From Lacrimispora xylanisolvens (GTDB taxonomy: Bacteria > Bacillota > Clostridia > Lachnospirales > Lachnospiraceae), in NCBI GenBank assembly GCA_017084465.1, contig CP070896.1, forward strand, positions 62,001 through 126,000: DNA of 64,000 bases, in the 5' to 3' direction. Shown here piece after piece: positions 38,404-48,592 of the stretch (its first letter is position 1; each line of letters starts with the position of its first letter). The notes beneath the pieces were generated by a model, which was not told where the DNA came from, ran no database searches, and saw only the letters and a list, made by a program, of their open reading frames with translations. The translations under genes and the position numbers were made by a program.

Positions 38404-39619
38404 AACCCATCCACCTCCTTACTTGTTTTAAGCTGTTTAAAAATAATGAAATATCTTCCTCTGTATTGTAGATGGCAATGCTTGCCCGGACACAGGAGCC
38501 AATTCCCAGATATTCCATTAATGGCTGGGCGCAGTGATGACCGGCACGGACTGCGATTCCATCTGAATCCAGAATGGTTGCAGTATCGTGGGGATGAACC
38601 CCGTCCACATTAAAGGAGATAACCCCAAAACGGTCACGGTTGTCTGTACTGCCGTATACAGTGACATAGGGCAGAGCATTAAGCCCTTTCAGCATCTGGT
38701 CCATCAGAGCGGGCTCGTGATTACGGATCGTCTCCCAGCCTATGGAATTAATATATTCCATGGCTGCCGCAAGGCCTGCTTCGCCGCCTACATTTCTCGT
38801 TCCCGCCTCGAACCGGCGTGGGACTTCTGCATAGGAAGCGATCTGTTCATGGACGCTTGCAATCATATCACCTCCGCTTAAAAACGGGGGCATTTTCTCA
38901 AGCAGCTCTTTTTTGCCATATAAAACACCGATACCCATGGGAGCATACATCTTATGTCCGGAAAATGCTGCAAAATCCACTCCCAGTTCTTTGACGTCAA
39001 CCGGCATATGGGATACACTCTGAGCACAGTCTAAAACCACTGCAGCTCCATGTAAACGGGCGCGTTCCACAATGGATTTTACCGGCGCTTCCGTTCCAAG
39101 TACATTTGATACATGGGCAATGGCAATCAGCCTTGTTCGCGGGTTTATTTTCTGATCCAGTTCTTCCTCTGTAATCCGCCCGTCTGGCCCCGGATAAAGA
39201 TAAACCAGCCTGGAACCGGTCACCTTTGCGACTCTCTGCCAGGGAACCAGATTACTGTGGTGTTCTGCTACGGAGATAAGAATTTCATCCCCTGCTTTTA
39301 AGAACTCCATACCGTAGCTGTAAGCGATCAGATTAAGAGCTTCTGTAGCATTCTGGGTGAAAATAATTTCCTCCGGCCCGGCATTTACAAAGCGGGCTGC
39401 AGTATGCCTGGCATTTTCATGAATATCGGTGGAACGGACGCCCAAGGTGTAAACGCCTCTGTGGGGATTGGCATTATCCATGCGATAATAATCATCCACC
39501 GCTTTTAAAACGGACAGAGGCTTGAATGAAGTCGCTGCGTTATCTAAGTATATCAGCCTCTTTCCATTTTCCGGTACGGAAAGAATGGGAAACTCATCAC
39601 GAATCGTTTTCATGTTCAT
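38393..39619 (-). CDS. sufS: Cysteine desulfurase SufS
   Basis: About 408 residues, class V aminotransferase fold with PLP. Markers are YLDNAATSFKP at the N-terminus, the PLP lysine in FSGHKMYAPMGIGVLYGK, TRNVGGEAGLAAAMEYI, and the catalytic cysteine in VRAGHHCAQPLM. It moves sulfur from cysteine to SufU. ATG 39619 follows AAGGAGG; an in-frame ATG at 39640 lies upstream of that site. Confidence 0.94.
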   Translation of the reverse strand: MNMKTIRDEFPILSVPENGKRLIYLDNAATSFKPLSVLKAVDDYYRMDNANPHRGVYTLGVRSTDIHENARHTAARFVNAGPEEIIFTQNATEALNLIAYSYGMEFLKAGDEILISVAEHHSNLVPWQRVAKVTGSRLVYLYPGPDGRITEEELDQKINPRTRLIAIAHVSNVLGTEAPVKSIVERARLHGAAVVLDCAQSVSHMPVDVKELGVDFAAFSGHKMYAPMGIGVLYGKKELLEKMPPFLSGGDMIASVHEQIASYAEVPRRFEAGTRNVGGEAGLAAAMEYINSIGWETIRNHEPALMDQMLKGLNALPYVTVYGSTDNRDRFGVISFNVDGVHPHDTATILDSDGIAVRAGHHCAQPLMEYLGIGSCVRASIAIYNTEEDISLFLNSLKQVRRWMGYGA

Positions 39620-40682
39620 CGAGCCTCCTTTCAATGACATTTAAAATCTCCATTCTCAGATCATCCGGAGTTATTTTATGAAAAACAGGCATAAAGCGGG
39701 CTTCTACCAGCATACGCTTTGCCTCCTTCAGGCTAAGCCCTCTGGAGCACAGATAGTAGAGCTGTTTTTCATCAAACTGTCCTAAGCTGGCCGCATGCTG
39801 TCCTTCCACAGCTTCTTCTCCGCACAGGATTAAAGGAACGGTCCTGTTTCTGGCGCTGGGGCTTAGCAAAAGCACGGTTTCATTTTCGTGCCCCACAGAG
39901 TGTGCGGATCCTGCCTTAAAGTCAATGGTTCCTCTTAAAATCTTACTGCTGGAGCCTGCAAGAACTCCGGCTGTATGCATTTCGCTTTCCGTTTCTCTGC
40001 CGGCGTGGCGGGCAATGTCATTAAAGTCAAAAATCTGCTCCTTATCAGTAAAGTATGCAGTATTCTGTTGGTAGCTGCCTGCCTGCCCCTCCAGATGAGC
40101 CAGGGAACCGCATGCCGCTGTTTTTCCACCCAGGACGGCCCGAACGAGTTCTACCCTTGCACCTTTTCCAATGCGTGCACCTACGGCATCAAAGCTCTGG
40201 CTGTTTCGCCCAAGCAGCTGGACAGAAATCAGACGGACAACGGAATTTTCCTGCGCATCAATCTGTGTTAAGCTACCAAGAACACCGTCTTTTGCGTCCC
40301 CGCGATTAATCTGAACTACCGTGAGATTACTTCCAGGCTTTGCGTTTATAGTATAATGGGCTCTGATAACCGGATGGGTAAGATCCAGAGTCTGGGTGAT
40401 AATAACAGGATCACTGGGGGATCCTTCTCCCAATAAGTAGCAGGTTTTGTCTGCGCCGTTCAGGATAAACTCATTCATCCATTCACCCATCCCGCTTGGA
40501 ATTGCGGCAATTTCTTCCGGAATGCGGTCCATGAGACTGATTCCATGAGGAAGGCCGCCATCATAAGGGAGGTGGTCTCCCTGTGAATATTCTATGTCAG
40601 GAGGCAGCGCTTTTTTATCCAGCCAGTTTACTCCTGTCCGGTTCCAGGTAGGAACCGGGAGTCGATTGATTTGTGTATTCAT
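39597..40682 (-). CDS. sufD: Fe-S assembly protein SufD
   Basis: 361 residues of the SufB/SufD beta-helix family, shorter than SufB, with the conserved C-terminal region HSVGHENETVLLLSPSARNRTVPLILCGEEAVEGQHAASLG containing GxxxxHAAS-type residues. It pairs with SufB and SufC to build clusters. It overlaps sufS and follows sufB by 16 bases. Confidence 0.92.
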   Translation of the reverse strand: MNTQINRLPVPTWNRTGVNWLDKKALPPDIEYSQGDHLPYDGGLPHGISLMDRIPEEIAAIPSGMGEWMNEFILNGADKTCYLLGEGSPSDPVIITQTLDLTHPVIRAHYTINAKPGSNLTVVQINRGDAKDGVLGSLTQIDAQENSVVRLISVQLLGRNSQSFDAVGARIGKGARVELVRAVLGGKTAACGSLAHLEGQAGSYQQNTAYFTDKEQIFDFNDIARHAGRETESEMHTAGVLAGSSSKILRGTIDFKAGSAHSVGHENETVLLLSPSARNRTVPLILCGEEAVEGQHAASLGQFDEKQLYYLCSRGLSLKEAKRMLVEARFMPVFHKITPDDLRMEILNVIERRLDEHENDS

Positions 40683-40698
40683 ATTTGTGTTCCTCCTT

Positions 40699-42117
40699 TC
40701 AGCCGATGCTTCCCTTCATTTCAAGATGAATGAGATTATTCATTTCCACCGCATATTCTAACGGCAGTTCCTTGGCAATGGGTTCTGCAAACCCGCCTAC
40801 AATTAAAGCCCTGGCATCATCCTCGGACAGACCGCGGCTCATTAAGTAGAAGATTGCGGATTCACTGATTCTGCCGATTTTTGCCTCATGGCCGATATCT
40901 GCCTGATTGCAGGAGATATCCATCACCGGTATGGTGTCGGAACGGGAAATACTGTCAAGCATCAGTGATTCACAGGAAACGGCTGATTTGCTTCCTTTTG
41001 CATTTTCCGTAACAGTTACCAGGCTTCGAAACGTGGAATTGCCTCCATCCCTTGATATGGATTTCGTAGAAATATGAGAGGTGGTATCCGGTGCGGCATG
41101 AAGTACCTTTGCGCCGGTATCCAGGTTCTGGCCTTCTCCTGCAAATGTGATGCCTGTAAACTCCATACGTGCCTTTTTCCCTTTTAAAATGCTCATGGGG
41201 TAAAGATAGGAGATATGAGATCCGAACGATCCGGAGATCCATTCCACGGTTCCTCCTTCCTCTACCGAAGCGCGCTTTGTATTCAAATTGTACATATTCT
41301 TTGACCAGTTTTCGATGGTGGAATAGCGGAGCCTTGCATTTTTACCCACATACAGTTCCACGCAGCCTGCGTGAAGGTTTGCGACGTAATATCTGGGAGC
41401 AGAGCAGCCCTCTATGAAATGAAGATAGGCACCTTCTTCCACGATAATCAGCGTATGTTCAAACTGACCGGCTCCTGGTGCATTAAGCCTGAAATAGGAC
41501 TGGAGGGGAATATCAACCGTAACTCCGGCCGGCACATAAACAAAAGAACCTCCGGACCAGACCGCTCCGTGAAGAGCCGCAAACTTGTGGTCGGACGGAG
41601 GAACCAGTTTCATAAAATGCTTTCGTATCATTTCACTGTAAGGACCTGTAAGAGCGCTTTCTATATCCGTATAGACCACGCCTTTTGAAGCAACTTCTGC
41701 CCGGACATTGTGGTAAACTACTTCGGAGTCGTACTGTGCCCCTACACCTGCCAGAGATTTTCGCTCTGCTTTTGGAATTCCAAGACGCTCAAAGGTTTGT
41801 TTGATATCATCCGGTACATCGGACCATTTCGCTTTCATGGTTGATTTCGGGCGGACATAAGTAACAATCTGATCCATATTCAGCTGGTCAAGGGAGGGTC
41901 CCCAGGAAGGCAGCGGTATTTCTTTATAAGTATTTAATGATTTAAGGCGGAACAGACGCATCCATTCCGGTTCGTTTTTTTCCTTTGATATCTGGTTCAC
42001 TATCTCCGCAGTAATACCGGAGTCCGTAAGAAAGGCCGGGTCCAGCCTGTCTTTCACATCATAAATGGTGCGGTCGGCCTGGTCGACTCTGGTTTTTTCC
42101 TGTTTAAAGTCTTTCAT
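40699..42117 (-). CDS. sufB: Fe-S assembly protein SufB
   Basis: 472 residues, the usual SufB length. Conserved blocks include RAEVASKGVVYTDIESAL, GGSFVYVPAGVTVDIPLQSYFR, EGCSAPRYYVANLHAGCVELYVG and C-terminal SRSDTIPVMDISCNQADIGHEAKIGRISE. Core scaffold of the SufBC2D complex. It overlaps the sufC end by 14 bases. Confidence 0.94.
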   Translation of the reverse strand: MKDFKQEKTRVDQADRTIYDVKDRLDPAFLTDSGITAEIVNQISKEKNEPEWMRLFRLKSLNTYKEIPLPSWGPSLDQLNMDQIVTYVRPKSTMKAKWSDVPDDIKQTFERLGIPKAERKSLAGVGAQYDSEVVYHNVRAEVASKGVVYTDIESALTGPYSEMIRKHFMKLVPPSDHKFAALHGAVWSGGSFVYVPAGVTVDIPLQSYFRLNAPGAGQFEHTLIIVEEGAYLHFIEGCSAPRYYVANLHAGCVELYVGKNARLRYSTIENWSKNMYNLNTKRASVEEGGTVEWISGSFGSHISYLYPMSILKGKKARMEFTGITFAGEGQNLDTGAKVLHAAPDTTSHISTKSISRDGGNSTFRSLVTVTENAKGSKSAVSCESLMLDSISRSDTIPVMDISCNQADIGHEAKIGRISESAIFYLMSRGLSEDDARALIVGGFAEPIAKELPLEYAVEMNNLIHLEMKGSIG

Positions 42118-42869
42118 GGATTAAAGCCTCCTTTCCCAGAACACCAAATCCCTCCTGCGTGATTTTTGAAATCAGCTCCCGTCCGCCGGTATAAGCGATT
42201 TTTCCTCCTGCCAGTACATGTACCACGTCCACATCAAGGCCTTCTAAAATTCTGGCATTATGTGTAATGATAAAAAGCCCGTTTTTACGGTTTTTAAAGG
42301 CACGGATTCCCTTTGTAACGGTACGTACCGCATCGACATCAAGACCGGAATCTGTTTCATCTAAAAGAGCCAGTCTGGGCTGAAGCATAAGAAGCTGGAG
42401 AATTTCCGTTTTCTTTTTTTCACCGCCGGAAAAGCCGACATTTAAGTATCGTTCTGCGTAAGCAGGATCCATATCCAAAGCTTTCATCTGTTCTTTCAGT
42501 TCCTTTTTAAACTGCAGTATCTTTAGAGGACGTTTTTCCAGGGATCCTTTGGCTGTGCGGAGAAAGTCCTCAAGGGTAACGCCCGGAATCTCCTCCGGAG
42601 CCTGAAAGGAGAGAAAGACACCGGCTCTGGCTCTTTCGTCCGCTTTCATTTCTGTTATATCTTTCCCATCTAAAAGAATCTGCCCGCTTTCAATCTGATA
42701 CCGGGGATCCCCCCATAATGGCGGATACGAGAGTGGATTTTCCAGTTCCGTTTGGTCCCATGAGGACATGAAGCTCCCCTGGACCTATGGTGAGACTAAT
42801 GCCGTTTAAAATTATTTTATCCTCCACAGATACAGTGAGATCTTTAATTTCCAGTAATGTATGACTCAT
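42104..42869 (-). CDS. sufC: Fe-S assembly ATPase SufC (frame break)
   Basis: About 254 residues after removing one base from a C6 run (plus strand 42709-42714), which restores [15 protein letters not shown]. Walker A is [10 protein letters not shown], the signature [15 protein letters not shown], Walker [13 protein letters not shown], and H-loop IITHN. It powers the SufBCD complex. ATG 42869 lies seven to nine bases after AAGGAGG. Because suf is normally the only essential Fe-S system in these bacteria, a true null allele is unlikely. Confidence 0.92.
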
Positions 42870-42909
42870 ATATATCAACCTCCTTTATTCCCCGAATGGG
42901 AATCTAATG

Positions 42910-42970
42910 GTTAGTATTTACTAACATGTCTTTGTGCTTTCATACTATACCTATTTGGTATGAAATGCAA
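42910..42970 (-). promoter_or_regulatory. suf promoter/operator region
   Basis: On the minus strand TTGCAT (42970-42965) and TAGTAT/TATAGT (about 42949-42942) are the best promoter elements. Two dyads overlap or follow: ATACC-N5-GGTAT at 42947-42961, and GTTAGTA-TT-TACTAAC at 42910-42925. Their positions suit an Rrf2/IscR-type repressor, but the regulator is not identified here. Confidence 0.45.
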
Positions 42971-43073
42971 GCCTGATTTTTATTTTTTTATAATCATAAT
43001 GAAAATTTTGAAATTTCAGAACAGTTTGGATAATATGTGGAAGCAGTAAATGTAAGAAATTTTATGTTTTTTC

Positions 43074-43102
43074 TTGACATAACTCTGATATTGGAGTATT
43101 AT
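43074..43102 (+). promoter_or_regulatory. Promoter of the riboflavin operon
   Basis: TTGACA at 43074-43079 and TATTAT at 43097-43102 with a 17-base spacer, ending ~19 bases before the FMN riboswitch. Confidence 0.8.
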
Positions 43103-43120
43103 TGCACCAATTGAACAATA

Positions 43121-43227
43121 ATCTTCAGGGCAGGGTGTAATTCCCTACCGGTGGTATAGCCCACGAGCCGCAAGGCATGATTCGGTGTAACTCCGAAGCC
43201 GACAGTAAAGTCTGGATGAAAGAAGAT
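43121..43227 (+). ncRNA. FMN riboswitch (RFN element)
   Basis: The P1 stem is ATCTTC (43121-43126) with GAAGAT (43222-43227). The conserved core includes AGGGCAGGGTGTAATTCCC, ACCGGTGGTATAGCCCACGA and AAAGTCTGGATGAAAGAAGA-like segments. It senses FMN and controls the rib operon by premature termination. Confidence 0.95.
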
Positions 43228-43268
43228 GCAGTTTTTTTCATATTTATGAAACATCTGCTGATTAACAC

Positions 43269-43301
43269 GCTCTGGAATGATCATTCATTTCAGAGCTTTT
43301 T
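43269..43301 (+). terminator. FMN riboswitch expression-platform terminator
   Basis: GCTCTGGAATGA pairs with TCATTTCAGAGC (one G-U pair), followed by TTTTT at 43297-43301. Outer TTAACAC/GTGTTAA arms flank it. Confidence 0.85.
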
Positions 43302-43349
43302 GTGTTAACAGTCATAAATAATGGACGGATTGCCGAAAATATGCCCTGA

Positions 43350-43376
43350 GCCTTGTGTTCAAGGCATTTTTCTTTT
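43350..43376 (+). terminator. Second terminator-like hairpin before ribD
   Basis: GCCTTG-TGTT-CAAGGC followed by ATTTTTCTTTT, wholly upstream of the ribD ribosome site. An outer ATGCC/GGCAT pairing is also possible. Confidence 0.65.
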
Positions 43377-43390
43377 AAAGGCGGTGTGAT

Positions 43391-44498
43391 ATGAATGATA
43401 TTGAATGTATGTCTCTGGCTTTGCAGCTTGCAAAAAAAGGATGCGGCTTTGTAAATCCGAATCCCATGGTTGGTGCTGTACTTCTAAAGGAGGGGGAGGG
43501 TAATTGGCACAGGATACCACAAGCGGTATGGTGCTCCCCATGCAGAAGTAAATGCACTTGCCGGCTGTGAAGAATCCCCGGAGGGAGCGACTCTTTATGT
43601 GACGCTGGAACCCTGTTGTCACTATGGTAAGACGCCCCCCTGCACAGAAGCTATTTTAAATGCAGGAATACGAAGAGTTGTAGTGGGAAGTTCGGACCCT
43701 AACCCTCTGGTCAAAGGAAAAGGAATCCGATTCCTGCGGGAAAAAGGAATTGAAGTCACGGAAGGGATACTGAAGGCGGAATGTGACAGGCTCAATGAAG
43801 TATTTTTCCATTTTATCCAGACAGGAAGACCATACGTTGTCATGAAATACGCCATGACAATGGACGGAAAAACAGCAGCATATACAGGTGACTCCAAATG
43901 GATTACCGGTGAAGCTGCAAGGGAAAACGTGCATAAAGACCGGCTCCGTTACAGTGCAATAATGGTGGGAATTGGTACAATTCTCGCAGATGATCCGCTT
44001 CTTACCTGCCGCATTGAAGGAGGGCGTGACCCGCTTCGCATTATCTGCGATACAGCCCTGAGGCTTCCGCTGACTTCCCGGATCATTGCAACCGCAAATG
44101 AGGTTCCCACCTTAATAGCAACCTCCTGTAAGGATCTGCAGGCACAGCAGCCCTATTTAAAAGCTGGCTGCCGGATTCTCTCACTTGAACAAGTGGATGG
44201 ACATTTAGATTTGTCTGAACTCATGACAAAGCTTGGTAAAGAGAAAATCGACAGCATATTACTGGAGGGCGGCGGTATTCTTAACTGGTCGGCACTGCAG
44301 GCAGGCATCGTAAACAGAGTGCAGACATACATTGCGCCAAAGCTTTTTGGGGGATCAGGCGGGAAAACACCGGTTGCAGGATTAGGCGTTCCCCGTCCGG
44401 AGGATGGTTTTTTTCTCACCAACATAGAAGTGACACATTTGGGAGAAGATATACTAATTAAAAGCGAGGTGAAACCTAATGTTCACAGGAATAATTGA
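43391..44498 (+). CDS. ribD: Riboflavin deaminase/reductase RibD (frame break)
   Basis: About 368 residues after removing one G from the run at 43492-43496, restoring LLKEGRVIGTGYHKRYGAPH. The N-terminal deaminase has the zinc motif HAEVNAL and TLEPCCHYGKTPPCTEAI; the C-terminal reductase has KYAMTMDGKTAAYTGDSKWITG and ILLEGGGILNWSAL. It performs the second and third steps from GTP to riboflavin. The break lies just before the HAE motif. It overlaps ribE by 20 bases. Confidence 0.92.
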
Positions 44499-45126
44499 GG
44501 AAATAGGAGTACTGAAGGAGGTAAAAAAAGGAGCACAGTCCGCTTTGCTGACTATACAGGGCAGTGTGATTTTTGATGATCTTGGAATCGGGGACAGTGT
44601 AGCGGTAAATGGCGTATGCTTAACGGCTGCCGGGCTTTCTTCCCATACCTTCCGGGCAGATGTGATGCATGAGACCTTAAACCGTTCCGGTCTTGGAAAG
44701 CTGCATCCCGGAGATTTTGTAAATCTGGAACGTGCAATGGCGGCAGACGGACGCTTTGGCGGGCACATTGTCTCAGGACATATTGATGGCATTGGAACCA
44801 TTACGTCCGTTGTCAGGGATGACAATGCCATCTGGTACACCATTGCCGCTGAGGACAGGATACTCCGTTATATTGTGGAGAAAGGCTCGATTGCAGTGGA
44901 TGGCATCAGTCTGACGGTAGCTTCAGTTAACAATACAGAGTTTCGCATATCTGCCATACCCCATACAGTAAAATCCACTATTCTGTCATTCAAAAAAACA
45001 GGTGATATGGTTAATCTGGAGAATGATCTGATGGGGAAATACGTGGAAAGATTTTTATCAGCTACCCAGGAAGAACAGAAGCCACGGGGTATCACAAGAG
45101 AATTCTTAACAAAATCTGGCTATTAG
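44479..45126 (+). CDS. ribE: Riboflavin synthase alpha subunit
   Basis: 215 residues with the duplicated lumazine-binding barrel: [12 protein letters not shown] and [10 protein letters not shown] in the first half, [14 protein letters not shown] and [13 protein letters not shown] in the second. It dismutates two lumazines to riboflavin. AAGCGAGGTG ribosome site inside ribD. Confidence 0.95.
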   Translation: MFTGIIEEIGVLKEVKKGAQSALLTIQGSVIFDDLGIGDSVAVNGVCLTAAGLSSHTFRADVMHETLNRSGLGKLHPGDFVNLERAMAADGRFGGHIVSGHIDGIGTITSVVRDDNAIWYTIAAEDRILRYIVEKGSIAVDGISLTVASVNNTEFRISAIPHTVKSTILSFKKTGDMVNLENDLMGKYVERFLSATQEEQKPRGITREFLTKSGY

Positions 45127-45136
45127 GAGGAGTAAT

Positions 45137-46336
45137 ATGTTTGAATATAACACCATAGAAGAGGCCCTTGAATGGCTTCAGCAGGGAAAAATCATCCTTG
45201 TAACAGACGATGAGGGACGGGAAAATGAAGGCGATTTCATCTGCGCCGCCCAGTTTGCCACCACCGAAAATATTAACTTTATGGCTACCCATGGGAAAGG
45301 GCTGATCTGCATGCCCATGAATGAGGAGTTGTGCCGCCGCCTGGAATTGCCTCAGATGATTTCTGAAAACACCGACAATCATTCCACTGCCTTTACTGTA
45401 TCTGTGGATCATGCGGACACCACAACCGGGATTTCCGCAGCGGAGCGATCTCTGACTGCAATGAAATGTGTGGATGATACAGCGAAAGCGGAAGATTTCC
45501 GACGCCCCGGCCATATGTTTCCACTGCTTGCAAAACGAAATGGAGTGTTGGAGCGTGGCGGACACACAGAAGCCACCGTGGATCTCATGCGTCTGGCAGG
45601 GCTGAAAGAATGCGGACTTTGCTGCGAGATCATGGGAGAGGATGGTACCATGATGCGGACTCCTGATCTCATAGAGCTGGCAAAAAAGTGGAAGATTCCA
45701 TTTATAACCATCGCTGCATTACAGGAATATCGCAAAAAACATGACAGACTGGTGGAGCAGACATCAATCAGCGACATGCCCACAAAATATGGAGATTTTA
45801 AAGCTTACTGCTTTATTAATAAATTAAACGGAGAGCATCATGTCGCTCTTGTCAAAGGCGATATCGGTGATGGAGAAAACCTTTTATGCCGTGTTCATTC
45901 TGAGTGCCTGACCGGAGATGCGTTCGGCTCCATGCGCTGTGACTGCGGACAGCAGCTTGCTGCAGCCATGACCCAGATTGAACAGGAAGGCAGGGGCATT
46001 CTCCTATATATGCGCCAGGAAGGCAGAGGCATCGGACTGGTAAACAAACTGCGTGCTTACGCCCTGCAGGACAAAGGCATGGATACTTTGGAAGCCAACC
46101 TTGCTTTAGGCTTTGAAGGCGATCCCAGAGAATATTACATCGGTGCCCAGATATTAAGAGAATTGGGGGTTAAAACCCTGCGCCTGCTAACCAATAACCC
46201 GGATAAGGTGTATGGACTATCTGGCTTTGGTATGGAAATTACAGAGCGGGTTCCGATACAAATTCCGGCAAATGATCATGATCTGTTTTATTTAAAAACC
46301 AAACAGAACAAAATGGGACACATTTTACACTATTAA
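45137..46336 (+). CDS. ribBA: RibBA: DHBP synthase / GTP cyclohydrolase II
   Basis: 399 residues. Residues 1-200 are DHBP synthase ([31 protein letters not shown] block, [25 protein letters not shown]). Residues 205-399 are GTP cyclohydrolase II with the zinc cysteines in [19 protein letters not shown] and [15 protein letters not shown]. It feeds both precursors into the pathway. Confidence 0.95.
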   Translation: MFEYNTIEEALEWLQQGKIILVTDDEGRENEGDFICAAQFATTENINFMATHGKGLICMPMNEELCRRLELPQMISENTDNHSTAFTVSVDHADTTTGISAAERSLTAMKCVDDTAKAEDFRRPGHMFPLLAKRNGVLERGGHTEATVDLMRLAGLKECGLCCEIMGEDGTMMRTPDLIELAKKWKIPFITIAALQEYRKKHDRLVEQTSISDMPTKYGDFKAYCFINKLNGEHHVALVKGDIGDGENLLCRVHSECLTGDAFGSMRCDCGQQLAAAMTQIEQEGRGILLYMRQEGRGIGLVNKLRAYALQDKGMDTLEANLALGFEGDPREYYIGAQILRELGVKTLRLLTNNPDKVYGLSGFGMEITERVPIQIPANDHDLFYLKTKQNKMGHILHY

Positions 46337-46355
46337 TCATAAAGGAGAATTTATA

Positions 46356-46823
46356 ATGAAAGTTTTTGAAGGAGCACTGGTATCAGAGAAAATTCGGATT
46401 GGCATTGTGGCTGCACGTTTCAATGAATTTATAACATCAAAGCTTCTGGGAGGCGCTGTGGATTGTTTAAAACGGCATGGGATCAGTGAGGAGGATATGG
46501 AAGTAGCATGGGTACCCGGGGCTTTTGAGATCCCACTGATCGCTTCCAAGATGGCAGGCTGTGGCAAATATGATGCTGTCATATGTCTGGGTGCGGTTAT
46601 CCGGGGCAGCACCACTCACTACGATTACGTTTGCAGTGAAGTCTCCAAGGGCATTGCCCAGGTATCCTTAAGCAGTGGAATTCCCGTCATGTTTGGAGTC
46701 CTGACCACAGAAAATATTGAACAGGCAATTGAGCGGGCTGGAACGAAAGCAGGCAACAAGGGGTTTGACTGCGCAGCGGGAGCCATTGAGATGGTTAATT
46801 TAATCCGCGGGATGGAGAGTTAA
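46356..46823 (+). CDS. ribH: Lumazine synthase RibH
   Basis: 155 residues. [49 protein letters not shown] (with catalytic His) and [24 protein letters not shown] are all present. It condenses DHBP with the aminouracil to form lumazine. Last gene of the operon, with an AAAGGAGA ribosome site. Confidence 0.95.
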   Translation: MKVFEGALVSEKIRIGIVAARFNEFITSKLLGGAVDCLKRHGISEEDMEVAWVPGAFEIPLIASKMAGCGKYDAVICLGAVIRGSTTHYDYVCSEVSKGIAQVSLSSGIPVMFGVLTTENIEQAIERAGTKAGNKGFDCAAGAIEMVNLIRGMES

Positions 46824-46826
46824 ATC

Positions 46827-46880
46827 AAAAAAGATCCTCCAATACAGGTTGTTTGAAACCTGATTGGAGGATTAACAATA
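46827..46880. terminator. Bidirectional terminator between ribH and the minus-strand operon
   Basis: ATCCTCCAAT-A-CAGGTT (46834-46850) pairs with AACCTGATTGGAGGAT (46857-46872), with one bulge. The minus strand then has six T (plus-strand A at 46827-46832) and the plus strand has TCTTTTT. Confidence 0.8.
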
Positions 46881-46885
46881 TCTTT

Positions 46886-47676
46886 TTAATTTGACAGCAG
46901 GTCGGGAGAAAGTGTATTTCCTGACCGAAGCTCCTGGCGTGCAGTCTGGATAAGGGAATCCATTTTTTCCAATTTATCAAGCAGCTGTTTTTCTTCTTCA
47001 CTGGTATAAATTACATGATTAATACCACCATTTTTAATGACAATCCGCTTATCTGCCATTAAAGCAAGAAGGGGATCATGAGTTGCCATCAATACGATCT
47101 TATCTGAAGTCACAAGAAGTTTTAATGCCTTTTTCCGGTCGATTCCGGCGTTTTCAATCTCATCTATCAGGACAATGGGAGAGGAGCTTAATATGGCAGT
47201 ATCTGCAATCATAAGCGCTCTGGACTGTCCGCCGCTTAAGCTGGTAACCGGAGTGGAAAGTTCAAATTTTTCTCCTGCCAGATCATTGGCAGCGGCAATA
47301 ATTCGGTCTATTACAGACTGAGGATCCTGAACCATACGGCTTTCCGCATGCATACGCAAAAGTCTACTACCGTTAAGTCCATAACAAAGTTCATGTTCTG
47401 AGAAAGCTGGGCCACCAACTTGTTATTTGAGGAGTAACGCCACTTCATATCAGGGACTTCGCCGTTGATTAAAATACTGCGTCCGGTAGGAGTGTCATTT
47501 TGAGCCGTCCATTCGATATCTGCTAAAAGCCGGCTTTTTTTTCCTGATCCAGTAGGACCCACTATGGATATAATCTGGGATGTTTCTACGGTCAGTTCCT
47601 TAAATCCTTCCACTGTTCCAGATTTATCATGACCTGGTAAAATAGTCAGAGAATGAACCAGCCGGTCATTTTCCAT
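46886..47676 (-). CDS. ABC-type ATPase of an uncharacterised operon (frame break)
   Basis: About 263 residues after adding one base to a short run at plus-strand 47358-47361 (restores VVDFLRMHAESRMV). Walker A is GPTGSGKKSRL (atypical: GKK instead of GKS/T), signature LSGGQSRALMIAD, Walker B IVLIDEIENAG, H-loop MATHDP. The N-terminus (VHSLTILPGHDKSGTVEGFKEL) is unlike transporter ATPases. No membrane partner is encoded nearby. It is last in a four-gene minus-strand operon with a GTPase and a binding-protein-fold protein; function unknown. ATG 47676 is chosen, ATG 47682 also in frame. Confidence 0.65.
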
Positions 47677-47894
47677 TCCCAAAACTGACGCATCTGATCC
47701 AGATACACAGGCAGATCTGACAAAAGCTTTGCTTTATCAATCGCCTGATCTTCCAGTTCTTCCTCTGAGAAATGATTTAAAAATTCCTCAAATGTCTGAT
47801 CTTCAAATCCAGCGATCGTAAGCTTATTCTGTTCAAAATATGCAGCAGCAAAGGGATATTCCTCCAGCAGTTTTTTTATGCTTATATTTGTCAT
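47646..47894 (-). CDS. Small DUF1858-like protein
   Basis: 82 residues. ISIKKLLEEYPFAAAYFEQNKLTIAGFEDQTFEEFL resembles the helical DUF1858/ScdA-N-type module (Exx.YP..A..F...L), which in other proteins binds or senses redox or metal cofactors. No Cys is present. It overlaps the ATPase gene by ~30 bases and the GTPase gene by four, so translation is tightly coupled. A similar module begins the binding-protein gene upstream. Confidence 0.6.
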   Translation of the reverse strand: MTNISIKKLLEEYPFAAAYFEQNKLTIAGFEDQTFEEFLNHFSEEELEDQAIDKAKLLSDLPVYLDQMRQFWEWKMTGWFIL

Positions 47895-48592
47895 TTTTTA
47901 TCACCGCCTAAATCAATTTTCTTTACATTACCCATCTGATAGGCTTCTCCAATTCTTGTTTCGCCAAGACAATAGGAGCACAGGGCTGAAGGCATTGGAA
48001 AACGAAGCTGCATTCCCTGAACAGTCTGAATGTTCTGGTTTTCATCATAAAGAAGGCTTGCCAGCTCATAAGCTCCCTGTCCGGTCAGTCCGTTCACATG
48101 CATGGTAATGGCTCTTGGGTTTACAGAGCTGACACAGGAAGCAAATACCTCCCGTTCTGCCTGGGAAACGATATCACCTTTGGTAATTACCACGAAATCA
48201 GCGGATTTTAACATGGGACCGATTTTTTTAGGGGTATTGATACCAGATAAGTTGTCGATCACACAAACTCCCTTTACTTCTTTTAAATAAGGGGAACAGC
48301 GGTTGCACAGACCTGCTGATTCTGTGATGAGCAGATCAAGTTTTTCCTCATTTCCCCAGTTAACCACCTCTTCAATATTGGAAGCGAAGAAGTGATCCGG
48401 GCATAAAGCACCGGATAAACCCTTTTTCACAGGGATTCCTGCTTTTTCATAGGCAACGTCATCGTCTGTATAAAGACAGTCAAATTTCACCACGCCTACT
48501 TTAATGTTCTTATCACGAAAGGATGAAATTGTTTTTAAAATGACCGATGTCTTACCGGAAGAGGGCGGACCTGAAAATACAATCAGATTCAT
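47891..48592 (-). CDS. HypB/UreG/CobW-class GTPase
   Basis: 233 residues, SIMIBI-class P-loop protein: FSGPPSSGKTSVILKTI (Walker A), KVGVVKFDCLYTDDD, LLITESAGLCNRCSP, VVITKGDIVSQAE (G4-like). Two CxxC motifs, CNRC mid-protein and CSYC near the C-terminus, could bind a metal. Relatives load nickel or other cofactors into enzymes. In this operon it may act with the ATPase and the binding-fold protein in cofactor insertion, but no target is identified. It overlaps both neighbours by four bases. Confidence 0.75.
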   Translation of the reverse strand: MNLIVFSGPPSSGKTSVILKTISSFRDKNIKVGVVKFDCLYTDDDVAYEKAGIPVKKGLSGALCPDHFFASNIEEVVNWGNEEKLDLLITESAGLCNRCSPYLKEVKGVCVIDNLSGINTPKKIGPMLKSADFVVITKGDIVSQAEREVFASCVSSVNPRAITMHVNGLTGQGAYELASLLYDENQNIQTVQGMQLRFPMPSALCSYCLGETRIGEAYQMGNVKKIDLGGDKK

